Source of the DNA: Campylobacteraceae bacterium
GTDB lineage: Bacteria > Campylobacterota > Campylobacteria > Campylobacterales > Sulfurovaceae
Assembly: GCA_027031505.1 (NCBI GenBank)
Contig: JALVQH010000080.1
Location: forward strand, 1 to 6,394
DNA: 6,394 nt
Reading direction: 5' to 3'
The position numbers were made by a program, and so were the translations under genes. A model generated the notes under the pieces. It had not been told where the DNA came from. It searched no databases and saw nothing but the letters and a program-made list of their open reading frames with translations. Below are positions 1-6,109 of the stretch, piece by piece; position 1 is the first letter of the stretch; each line of letters begins with the position of its first letter.

Positions 1-1495
1 AGCACCCCTCCTCTCTCCAACGCCGAAAATCCTGTTTGACCCGCTGGGAGACCCAGACGTCGACAATCGGAGCCAGTCCCGCCTGTTCAATCGCCCCGAG
101 AAAAACCGGTCCGACGATCCGCTCTCCGTTCCAGTAGCGGATCAGCGCTTCGTAGCGACTGCACGCCTGTGTCTGTGTCTCCACTTTGGGTTGATAATGC
201 ATCGAGAGGTTCTCTTCGGTCAGCGTCGGCAGGATCGCATCCAGCTGGATGTTGGCATTGACGACCTCCTTCGCGACCCGGTAGGCCGGGATCCCCTCCC
301 GTGCAGACAGGTTGCCCTGGATGCCGAGGTTCTGCTCGAGGATCGTCGCATGCATCTTGACCGATTGGGTTTGGAAAAACTTTTTGAGGTATGCATTGTA
401 CACGATCGTGTTGAGGGTAAGCAGCAGCGCCTGGAAGGCCACCAGCCGCCAGTCTCCGCCGCTTTTGACGTATCCGTTGTAAAGAGCCGGCAGGGTCCAG
501 GGGATCTCTGTAGCCGACCACTGGATGGGCACCAGCGTCACAAATGCATATCCGGCCAGAAAATTGAAAAGCGGGATCAAAACAAACGGAGCAAAAAGGT
601 AACGGTTAAAGACGATAAACGGGTAGATCAGCAGTGTGTTGATGTTGAAAATCACAAACGGGATAGAGATTTTTGCCAGGAGTCGGTAGGCACGCTTGCG
701 GGCCTGAATCAGCAGCGCAATCAAAAACGCCAGCCCCATACCCGCACCCCCCATGTTGGTAAAGAGACGGTTGAACTCCGGATACATCACATGGGGGCAG
801 ATCTCATGAACCAGAATCGACCGATCCAGTAAGCCGTAGGTGATATGGGATCCGTGGATGCCGATGTACCAGAAAAGCTGCCGCAAAAGATCGCGCAGAA
901 AAAAATCGATCGTATCGGGGATACGGGTAAGCCAGTCGCTCAGCGTATCAAACCAGGCATCCATGGCATAGTCGGTCGCCCCATAGAGGGCAAATGTCAC
1001 TGCATACGCAGCCAGAAAAACAAACACATAGTTGAACAGACGGTAGATATGCTTGTTGACATCGTTCAGTGGAAGATGGAGCGAAAGTTTCGGGTAAAAA
1101 TAGGCCAGCATCGCCGTCGAGACAATGGGGGCGAAAATCGTTCCGGGGGTGAAGTTGACGGGAAACTCGATGGGCAGCACAGGCTTTTCGAGCAGGACGA
1201 TCGACGCAAACACCGCCAGCGAAAGGAGCGAAGCGATCGCCGGTGAGACATTGAGCCGCCTGGCCAGAAAAAATCCGATCGAAAACACCGCGGCGATGGA
1301 TGCGGCATTGTTCAGAGCACGCATGAGCAGAAAGAGATTGGTTTTATTGACAAACAGATAGTCGATGTGAAAATGACGGACAAAAAAATAAAAAAGCGTC
1401 ACTATGGACATCAGGATGATAAACGGAAGAATGGCGACAAAGGCCTCCTGAAGCGCCAGAATATACCGCAGGATGTTTGTAGGCAACTGTTTCAT
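1..1495 (-). CDS. PTS EIIC-like membrane domain fused to EAL c-di-GMP phosphodiesterase (3' end beyond the window)
   Basis: I translated this frame by hand on the minus strand; it is open from ATG at 1495 to the left edge, giving 498 residues and no stop. Residues 1-375 are strongly hydrophobic with about eight to ten membrane segments and carry hallmarks of the lactose/cellobiose EIIC family: FWYIGIHG (208-215), a glycine-rich FTNMGGAGMG (245-254), PFVIFNINT (279-287) and an IPWTLPAL segment (331-338). A basic linker follows, then the start of an EAL domain: MHYQPKV (432-438) and YEALIRY (448-454, signature E449-A-L451). EAL domains hydrolyse c-di-GMP to pGpG; the metal ligands and catalytic base further on cannot be checked. 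The protein should sit in the inner membrane with the EAL domain in the cytoplasm. Threonine 287 replaces the glutamate of the usual NINE motif, which favours a sensory role. ATG 1495 has a weak GGACGGG upstream; an in-frame ATG at 1531 would add 12 residues and has no visible ribosome site. Domain calls are firm; the ligand is unknown. Confidence 0.88.
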   Translation of the reverse strand, partial: MKQLPTNILRYILALQEAFVAILPFIILMSIVTLFYFFVRHFHIDYLFVNKTNLFLLMRALNNAASIAAVFSIGFFLARRLNVSPAIASLLSLAVFASIVLLEKPVLPIEFPVNFTPGTIFAPIVSTAMLAYFYPKLSLHLPLNDVNKHIYRLFNYVFVFLAAYAVTFALYGATDYAMDAWFDTLSDWLTRIPDTIDFFLRDLLRQLFWYIGIHGSHITYGLLDRSILVHEICPHVMYPEFNRLFTNMGGAGMGLAFLIALLIQARKRAYRLLAKISIPFVIFNINTLLIYPFIVFNRYLFAPFVLIPLFNFLAGYAFVTLVPIQWSATEIPWTLPALYNGYVKSGGDWRLVAFQALLLTLNTIVYNAYLKKFFQTQSVKMHATILEQNLGIQGNLSAREGIPAYRVAKEVVNANIQLDAILPTLTEENLSMHYQPKVETQTQACSRYEALIRYWNGERIVGPVFLGAIEQAGLAPIVDVWVSQRVKQDFRRWREEGC

Positions 1496-1655
1496 AACCC
1501 GTCCGATGTGACTGTATCTCTGTCTGTCCATACGGGACACAAGCCGATTTAACGATATTTGGAGTATAGTATAGTGGAATTCTGCTTTTGTAACGATTAT
1601 TGTTGCAAACAGGTTCCGATCCGAAAATACGTGGTCGCACAAAAGGAGATCAATA
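1496..1655. promoter_or_regulatory. Divergent promoter region between the EIIC-EAL gene and the GmrSD-type gene
   Basis: This 160-base gap separates two genes transcribed away from each other. The repeat AGTATAGTATAGT at 1563-1575 offers overlapping -10-like hexamers on both strands: TATAGT (1565-1570 and 1570-1575) reading right, TATACT (1573-1568 and 1568-1563) reading left. For the leftward gene a TTACAA at 1593-1588 could be a -35 element, but its spacing to the two hexamers is 14 or 19 bases, neither ideal. No good -35 is visible for the rightward gene. The assignment is inference from motif matching alone. Confidence 0.35.
1644..1648 (+). promoter_or_regulatory. Ribosome binding site of the GmrSD-type gene
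   Basis: AGGAG within AAAAGGAGAT lies 7 bases before the ATG at 1656. It is a near-perfect Shine-Dalgarno match and fixes the start of the DUF262 protein, whose family homology begins within the first 15 residues. Confidence 0.8.
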
Positions 1656-3452
1656 ATGGCGATACAACAATACAGCGTAAACCAACATCCTATACAAACC
1701 CTGTTAGCCTGGATTGAATCTGGTGAGATTGCCATACCTGAGATACAGCGTCCGTTTGTATGGTCGGCTACGAAAGTCCGCGATCTGATCGACTCACTCT
1801 ATCAGGGGTATCCTGTTGGTTATCTGATCTCATGGCGCAACCCCACAGTCAAGCTCAAGGACGGCACAACATCTGAGGGGAAACGTATCCTCATTGATGG
1901 GCAGCAACGAGTCACAGCGCTTATGGCTGCATTGATGGGCAGAGAAATCGTCAACAAAGACTACAAACGTGTACGCATCAAAATAGCCTTCAATCCGATA
2001 GAACAAAAATTTGAAGTCGCCAACCCTGCTATAGAGAAAAATAAAGCCTGGATACCCGATATTGCAAAGATAGTCTCTCCTACTTTTAAAATGTTTGAAT
2101 TTGTCAAACAGTACACAGAGAAGAATCCGGGCATAAGTGAGAATGAAATCTTCACAACCATCGAGTCACTGCGGGTTATAGCAAACAATCAAATCGGACT
2201 GATCGAACTGAACTCCGATCTTGATATTGATACGGTAACAGAGATTTTTATCCGTATCAACTCACAAGGTGCTGTATTGTCACAAGCGGACTTTGCTATG
2301 TCCAAGATCGCTGCCAACGAAACCTATGGCGGTAATAACCTGAGAAAAAGTATTGATTACTTCTGTCATCTTGCCGTTGCACCTGAGTTTTATTGGCAGA
2401 TCAAAGACCTTGACGCTGAATTCGTCGATACCGATTATTTCAAGGCGATGCGCTGGCTCAAGAATGAGACCGATGATCTGTATGATCCCAGCTATACCGA
2501 TATGCTTCGTGTGGCATTCACTTCAGAATTCAAACGTGGTAAACTTGAAGATCTCGTCGCCTTGCTCTCAGGCAGAAACTTTGAAACAAGAGAGTTTGAG
2601 GAAGAGATTGCCGAGGCATCATTTACGAGACTCAGGAAGGGAATCATGCGTTTTATGAGTGAGCACGACTTCAAAAGATTTCTGATGATCATTCGCTCTG
2701 CTGGTTTCATAAGCCATACGATGATCCGGTCACAGAACGCCTTGAACTTTGCCTATATTGTTTATCTGACACTTCGAACTCAAAAGTTGGATACCAACCT
2801 TATTGAGTCTTATGTGCGGCGATGGTATGTGATGTCTGTCTTGACAAAGCGCTATTCATCTTCACCGGAGTCGTCATTTGACTACGACATCAAACGGATC
2901 GATTCTCTCGGGATTGATGCTTATTTGAGAGACATTGAATCCGCAGAACTTTCCGAAGCATTCTGGAGGGCTGCGCTTCCGCAACAGCTCAATACTTCAG
3001 TTTCCAGCAGCCCATACTTCAACGTTTATCTGGCATCGCAGGTATACGGTAATGATAAAGGATTTTTGTCAAAAGATATCACAGTCGCAGCGTTGATTGC
3101 ACATCGCGGGGATATACATCACCTTTTTCCCAGGAACTATTTGAGAAAAAATGGGCTCACAAGAGGAAGGTACAATCAAATAGCAAACTATGTCATGATG
3201 CAAAGTGAGATTAATATCAAAGTCGGAGACGAAGAACCGGCTATCTATTTCAGCGAACTTATAGAGCAGTGTCAAACCGGCGAAAGTCGATACGGCGCCA
3301 TCACAAATATCAATGAGTTAAAAGATAACTTTCGTGAGCATTGTATTCCAGATGATATCGAGCGTATGACCGTTAAAGATTACGATAATTTTCTACATAG
3401 AAGAAGGGAATTGATGGCGAATAAAATTTCAAGATATTATTCCAGGTTATAG
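1656..3452 (+). CDS. DUF262/DUF1524 (GmrSD-type) protein, putative anti-phage nuclease
   Basis: The 598-residue protein has the two-part layout of GmrSD-type restriction proteins. The N-terminal DUF262 (GmrSD_N, ParB/Srx-like fold) domain shows [11 protein letters not shown] (27-37), the nucleotide-handling signature DGQQRVTAL (81-89) and [12 protein letters not shown] (198-209). A helical middle follows. The C-terminal DUF1524-like HNH region has [10 protein letters not shown] (487-496), asparagines in YNQIANY (506-512) and SEIN (517-520), then EPAIYF (527-532); H489 is the probable catalytic histidine. Characterised relatives (GmrSD, BrxU, SspE) couple NTP hydrolysis to DNA cleavage and restrict phages, often those with modified DNA; the same role here is inferred. 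Length and motifs look intact, with no frameshift. No methylase, DNA-modification or other defence gene is adjacent, so it probably acts alone. It is far poorer in G+C than its flanks and lies convergent to a tRNA, suggesting horizontal gain. Target specificity cannot be read from sequence. Confidence 0.9.
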   Translation: MAIQQYSVNQHPIQTLLAWIESGEIAIPEIQRPFVWSATKVRDLIDSLYQGYPVGYLISWRNPTVKLKDGTTSEGKRILIDGQQRVTALMAALMGREIVNKDYKRVRIKIAFNPIEQKFEVANPAIEKNKAWIPDIAKIVSPTFKMFEFVKQYTEKNPGISENEIFTTIESLRVIANNQIGLIELNSDLDIDTVTEIFIRINSQGAVLSQADFAMSKIAANETYGGNNLRKSIDYFCHLAVAPEFYWQIKDLDAEFVDTDYFKAMRWLKNETDDLYDPSYTDMLRVAFTSEFKRGKLEDLVALLSGRNFETREFEEEIAEASFTRLRKGIMRFMSEHDFKRFLMIIRSAGFISHTMIRSQNALNFAYIVYLTLRTQKLDTNLIESYVRRWYVMSVLTKRYSSSPESSFDYDIKRIDSLGIDAYLRDIESAELSEAFWRAALPQQLNTSVSSSPYFNVYLASQVYGNDKGFLSKDITVAALIAHRGDIHHLFPRNYLRKNGLTRGRYNQIANYVMMQSEINIKVGDEEPAIYFSELIEQCQTGESRYGAITNINELKDNFREHCIPDDIERMTVKDYDNFLHRRRELMANKISRYYSRL

Positions 3453-3508
3453 ATGGAAAATTGCCAAAGAGAAGATGTCCAAACTACCCGAAAAAGGCAG
3501 TGATGAAC

Positions 3509-3586
3509 TGGTCGGAGTGACAGGACTCGAACCTGCGACCTCTACCACCCCAAGGTAGCGCGCTAGCCAGACTGCGCCACACCCCG
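3509..3586 (-). tRNA. tRNA-Pro, anticodon GGG
   Basis: The minus strand folds into a full cloverleaf. The acceptor stem CGGGGTG pairs with CACTCCG (one G-U), the D stem is GCGC/GCGC, and the anticodon stem CTACC/GGTAG encloses the loop TTGGGGT. The T arm has GCAGG and CCTGT around TTCGAGT. The anticodon GGG (3551-3549) reads CCC and CCU proline codons. The discriminator is A and the CCA end is encoded at 3511-3509. Downstream of the 3' end, a 4-bp CAGT/ACTG hairpin overlaps the CCA and leads to a five-T run (3495-3491), too weak to call a terminator. A TAGAAT at 3635-3630 could be the -10 of its own promoter, or it may be co-transcribed with mrp upstream. Its 3' end faces the GmrSD-type gene. 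Confidence 0.96.
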
Positions 3587-3594
3587 ACTTGCTG

Positions 3595-3616
3595 TCACCA
3601 TTTATTGGTGTGGTGA
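3595..3616. repeat. Small inverted and direct repeat in the tRNA-Pro leader
   Basis: CACCA at 3596-3600 can pair with TGGTG at 3606-3610 (5 bp, 5-base loop). As TCACCA (3595-3600) it can instead pair with TGGTGA at 3611-3616 (6 bp, 10-base loop), because TGGTG is tandemly repeated. It lies between the mrp stop and the tRNA 5' end. No T run follows on either strand, so it does not look like an intrinsic terminator. It may simply be a processing or leader structure, or chance. Confidence 0.3.
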
Positions 3617-3662
3617 TGGGAGGAGCGGAATTCTATCCAACTCTTCCTGATGTTTTCTTGAG

Positions 3663-4778
3663 CTATCGGGTTGAGCACGCACTCACACCCGGAGGGGTCG
3701 TGGGCTGGATCGCTTCGTTGGAGGCACCGCCCTCTTCGTTGACTTTGTCGATAAACGCCAGCGTCTTGCTCGCCGCTTCCTGGAAGCGTTGCGCAGTGAT
3801 ACTGTCGGGTTTGTGATACGTCACCGGCATACCGCTGTCTCCCCCTACACGCACTTCCGGTTCGATGGGGATGCGGGTCAGCAGCTCCGTGTCGTATGCT
3901 TCGGCCACCGCTTCGGAAGTGCCCATGCCGAAGATGTCGTACTCTTCGCCGTCACCCGGGCAGATGAAGCCGCTCATGTTTTCGATGATCCCAGCGGTGG
4001 GGATGTGAAGCTTCTTGAACATGTCGAGGCTCCGGCGGCTGTCGTCGAGGGACACTTCCTGCGGAGTCGTGACGGTAATACCCGCCGTGACCGGTACCGA
4101 CTGCGCCAGGGTCAACTGCGCATCCCCCGTACCGGGGGGCATGTCGATGACGAGGACATCGAGTTCGCTCCAGAGAATATCGCGGAGGAACTGCTCGATC
4201 GCCTTGATGATCATCGATCCACGCCAGATGAGCGACTGCCCCGGCTCCATCAGCGATCCCATACTCATGATCTCCACGCCGTAGGCTTTGAAGGGGACGA
4301 CTTTATTCCCCTGAATCTCCGGTTTTTGGTCTTCGATCCCCATCATGCGGGGGATGTTGGGTCCGTAGATGTCGGCGTCGAGGAGTCCCACCTTTTTCCC
4401 CTGCATCGCCATGGCGATGGCGAGATTGACCGAGGCGGTCGATTTGCCGACCCCCCCCTTGCCCGAGCTGACCATGAGGAAATTTTTGATATGGGGAGCG
4501 ATGTTTTTTCCGGTGGCGGAGTTGCTCTGCTCACGGGGAGGTTTGGGGGCGCTGATTTTGACCTCAACATCAGCAAAACCCATTTTTTTCATTTCAGCTT
4601 CAATGTCGCCGACGAGTTGTTTTTTGACTTCATCGGCACTTGAAGTGATGTTGATCGTGACGATCACTTTGTCCCCGTCGATCTCCACTTTCTGGACAAA
4701 TCCAAACGAAACGATGTTTTTGGTAAAACCGGGGTAACTTACATTGCGCAACGCTTCAAATACGTCGTCTTTTGTCAT
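3663..4778 (-). CDS. mrp: Mrp/ApbC family iron-sulfur cluster carrier P-loop ATPase
   Basis: The product of 371 residues is a cytoplasmic scaffold or carrier that delivers Fe-S clusters to apoproteins. An N-terminal MIP18/DUF59 domain (about 1-76) is followed by a linker and a MinD/NifH-like P-loop ATPase. Visible motifs are the deviant Walker A SGKGGVGKST (105-114), DADIYGPN (134-141) and the switch/Walker B region VIDMPPGTGD (210-219). Family members normally carry a CxxC pair after ENMS; here ENMSGFICPGDGEE has only C273, with aspartate at 276. The only other cysteine is C368 in a short tail after a Pro/Thr-rich stretch. ATG 4778 is preceded by AAGGA with 5 bases between, and homology begins immediately, so this start is secure. 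It is divergent from ispDF and 76 bases upstream of tRNA-Pro on the same strand. G+C is typical of the core genes. Identification is firm; the consequence of the missing cysteine is uncertain. Confidence 0.95.
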   Translation of the reverse strand: MTKDDVFEALRNVSYPGFTKNIVSFGFVQKVEIDGDKVIVTINITSSADEVKKQLVGDIEAEMKKMGFADVEVKISAPKPPREQSNSATGKNIAPHIKNFLMVSSGKGGVGKSTASVNLAIAMAMQGKKVGLLDADIYGPNIPRMMGIEDQKPEIQGNKVVPFKAYGVEIMSMGSLMEPGQSLIWRGSMIIKAIEQFLRDILWSELDVLVIDMPPGTGDAQLTLAQSVPVTAGITVTTPQEVSLDDSRRSLDMFKKLHIPTAGIIENMSGFICPGDGEEYDIFGMGTSEAVAEAYDTELLTRIPIEPEVRVGGDSGMPVTYHKPDSITAQRFQEAASKTLAFIDKVNEEGGASNEAIQPTTPPGVSACSTR

Positions 4779-4944
4779 GCCTATCCTTTTTGATGTGAAA
4801 CTTTCGGTGAGTTATACCCTACCCAATCTTAAATCAGCATGAAATCGGAGTGATTTTATCTCGATTATTCTCCGTATGCCGTTGTGCTTCCTGTTTTGTC
4901 GCTTGCTTATTTGATTTTTCGGAGTTCTTGAAGCCAATCGCATG

Positions 4945-4950
4945 TATAAT
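4945..4950 (+). promoter_or_regulatory. Probable -10 element of the ispDF operon
   Basis: TATAAT is an exact sigma-70 consensus -10 hexamer. Transcription would begin near 4957, leaving a leader of about 25 bases that contains the ribosome site for the GTG at 4982. The hexamer at the ideal -35 distance (4922-4927, GAGTTC) is a poor match, in line with the weak -35 conservation known for Campylobacterota promoters. Confidence 0.6.
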
Positions 4951-4973
4951 AGTGTATCAAAATGTTACACAAA

Positions 4974-4976
4974 GGG
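4974..4976 (+). promoter_or_regulatory. Ribosome binding site that sets the GTG start of ispDF
   Basis: AAAGGGA with its GGG at 4974-4976 sits 5 bases before GTG 4982. That start places the IspD N-terminal motif at the usual distance from residue 1. The longer in-frame reading from 4850 overlaps the TATAAT and adds 44 residues unlike any IspD. Confidence 0.7.
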
Positions 4977-4981
4977 AAAAC

Positions 4982-6109
4982 GTGGAGGATATTACGCTCA
5001 TACTGCTCGCAGCCGGCAGTTCGACCCGTTTTGGAATGGGCACAAAAAAACAATGGCTCTACCAGGGCACCAGACCGCTCTGGCAGAAGGTGGCCGACGA
5101 TTTCGATGCGGCATTCGATTTCGCCAAAGTGATCGTCGTCGGTTCCGGAGACGAGATCGCGTATATGCAACTCTTCGGAGCGTATGAAGTTGTAGCGGGC
5201 GGTAACAGTCGCCAGGAATCGCTCCGCAACGCACTCGCACTTGTCAAGACCCCCTACGTCCTCGTCAGCGATGTCGCCCGGTGCTGCCTCGATCTGCCGA
5301 TGATCGAACGGGTCATCGCCCACAAAAAGAGCGCCGACTGCATCGTCCCCACCCTTGGGGTGGTTGATACCCTTTATGTCGAAGACGAGGCAGTCGACCG
5401 TGACCGGGCACGCCTCATCCAGACCCCCCAGCTGAGTCGTACCGATGCCCTGCGCCGTGCCGTCGTCGCCGAGACCGACTATACCGACGAGAGCAGCGCC
5501 ATCCGGGCGGTCGACGGATCGATACATTTCGTCGAGGGCTCCAGTCAGGCGCACAAACTCACCCGTCCGGCCGATCTGGGCAGGCTCCCCTGCCTGATAC
5601 CTCCCGATCAGGGTTCCTTTACCGGATACGGGATTGATATCCACCCTTTTGAAGAGGGCAAAACCATGAAACTCTGCGGTGTGACCATCGAGAGCCCCGT
5701 CGGCTTCAAAGCCCACAGCGACGGAGATGTCGCGATCCACGCCCTCATCGATGCCCTGATGGGTGCAGCCGGTATGGGAGACATTGGAGAACTCTTTCCT
5801 GATACCGATGTGGCGTATGCCGATGCCGACTCGACCGTACTGCTTGCGGAAGTCGTCAGGCGTATTCGGGCTGTCGGCTTTACGATCCGCCATGTCGATG
5901 TGACGGTTCTGGCACAAACTCCCCGCCTCCTGCCATACAAATCCGCCATGCGTGCCCGCCTCTCCAGGCTGCTTCATCTCCCCCTTCCCCGTATCAACCT
6001 CAAAGCTACCACCGCTGAAAAACTGGGTTTTGTGGGTCGCAAAGAAGGGGTCACCGTTCACGCTACAGCTACCCTGAATTATTTTGACTGGACAAAGGTC
6101 TCCGCATGA
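4982..6109 (+). CDS. ispDF: Bifunctional MEP cytidylyltransferase / MEcPP synthase (IspD-IspF fusion)
   Basis: The 375-residue protein from GTG 4982 joins steps three and five of the MEP pathway to IPP and DMAPP. The IspD half (about 1-205) transfers CMP from CTP to 2-C-methylerythritol 4-phosphate. It shows LLAAGSSTRFG (8-18), KKQW (22-25), GGNSRQESLRNAL (73-85), SDVAR (96-100), where many IspDs have DAARP, and TDESSA (168-173). The IspF half (about 212-375) cyclises CDP-ME 2-phosphate with loss of CMP. It shows GYGIDIHPF (215-223), whose D219 and H221 with H253 of HSDGDVAIH (245-253) are the expected metal ligands, GDIGELFPDTD (266-276) and KATTAEKLGFVGRKEG (341-356). All expected key residues are present. 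The fusion is characteristic of Campylobacterota and also occurs in some Alphaproteobacteria. IspE, the step between, is encoded elsewhere. The stop overlaps the next start by four bases (ATGA), implying translational coupling. Confidence 0.97.
   Translation: MEDITLILLAAGSSTRFGMGTKKQWLYQGTRPLWQKVADDFDAAFDFAKVIVVGSGDEIAYMQLFGAYEVVAGGNSRQESLRNALALVKTPYVLVSDVARCCLDLPMIERVIAHKKSADCIVPTLGVVDTLYVEDEAVDRDRARLIQTPQLSRTDALRRAVVAETDYTDESSAIRAVDGSIHFVEGSSQAHKLTRPADLGRLPCLIPPDQGSFTGYGIDIHPFEEGKTMKLCGVTIESPVGFKAHSDGDVAIHALIDALMGAAGMGDIGELFPDTDVAYADADSTVLLAEVVRRIRAVGFTIRHVDVTVLAQTPRLLPYKSAMRARLSRLLHLPLPRINLKATTAEKLGFVGRKEGVTVHATATLNYFDWTKVSA

Larger units (their letters stand above)
4779..4981. promoter_or_regulatory. 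Divergent promoter region between mrp and ispDF
   Basis: The 203-base gap separates two genes read away from each other and must hold both promoters. Reading left, GGGTATAAC places a TATAAC hexamer at 4816-4811, 33 bases before the mrp start. Reading right, a perfect TATAAT lies at 4945-4950. The gap is visibly richer in A+T than the genes beside it. The ispDF frame happens to stay open back to 4850, but those 44 codons are read here as leader and promoter. Confidence 0.55.

Noticed and set aside
87..1361. Several open frames of 78-213 codons on both strands across the EIIC-EAL region
   Set aside because: All overlap the continuous minus-strand frame from 1495 to 1, which has family motifs along its whole length. 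None of the others has a domain.
1495..1531. Alternative ATG at 1531 for the EIIC-EAL protein
   Set aside because: It adds a 12-residue polar, basic extension without a ribosome site. EIIC homology starts close to the ATG at 1495, so the shorter start is preferred, though not proven.
1609..1621. CAGGTTCCGATCC, resembling the tRNA-Pro T-arm (CAGGTTCGAGTCC), as a possible distal attachment site of an inserted element
   Set aside because: Only 10 of 13 bases match, the copy lies on the plus strand while the tRNA is on the minus strand (so the repeat is inverted, not direct), and the similarity does not extend to the tRNA 3' end.
1344..1640. A 98-codon minus-strand open frame starting in the divergent promoter region
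   Set aside because: It overlaps the start of the EIIC-EAL gene in another frame, begins with an alternative start codon and has no recognisable features.
3453..3506. A 17-codon open frame directly after the GmrSD-type stop codon
   Set aside because: It begins on the base after the stop, has no separate ribosome site and its short product resembles nothing; chance is the simplest explanation.
3490..3510. Possible terminator after tRNA-Pro: CAGT/ACTG hairpin followed by five T on the minus strand
   Set aside because: The stem is only 4 bp, overlaps the encoded CCA and is separated from a short T run, so it is too weak to call.
3789..4643. A 284-codon open frame on the plus strand opposite mrp
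   Set aside because: Its composition is rich in His, Asp and Arg and typical of an antisense shadow; mrp on the other strand is unambiguous.
4907..6061. A 384-codon open frame on the minus strand opposite ispDF
   Set aside because: It is a shadow of the GC-rich ispDF gene. The sense strand has every catalytic motif of IspD and IspF, while the antisense product shows no recognisable domain and no ribosome site.
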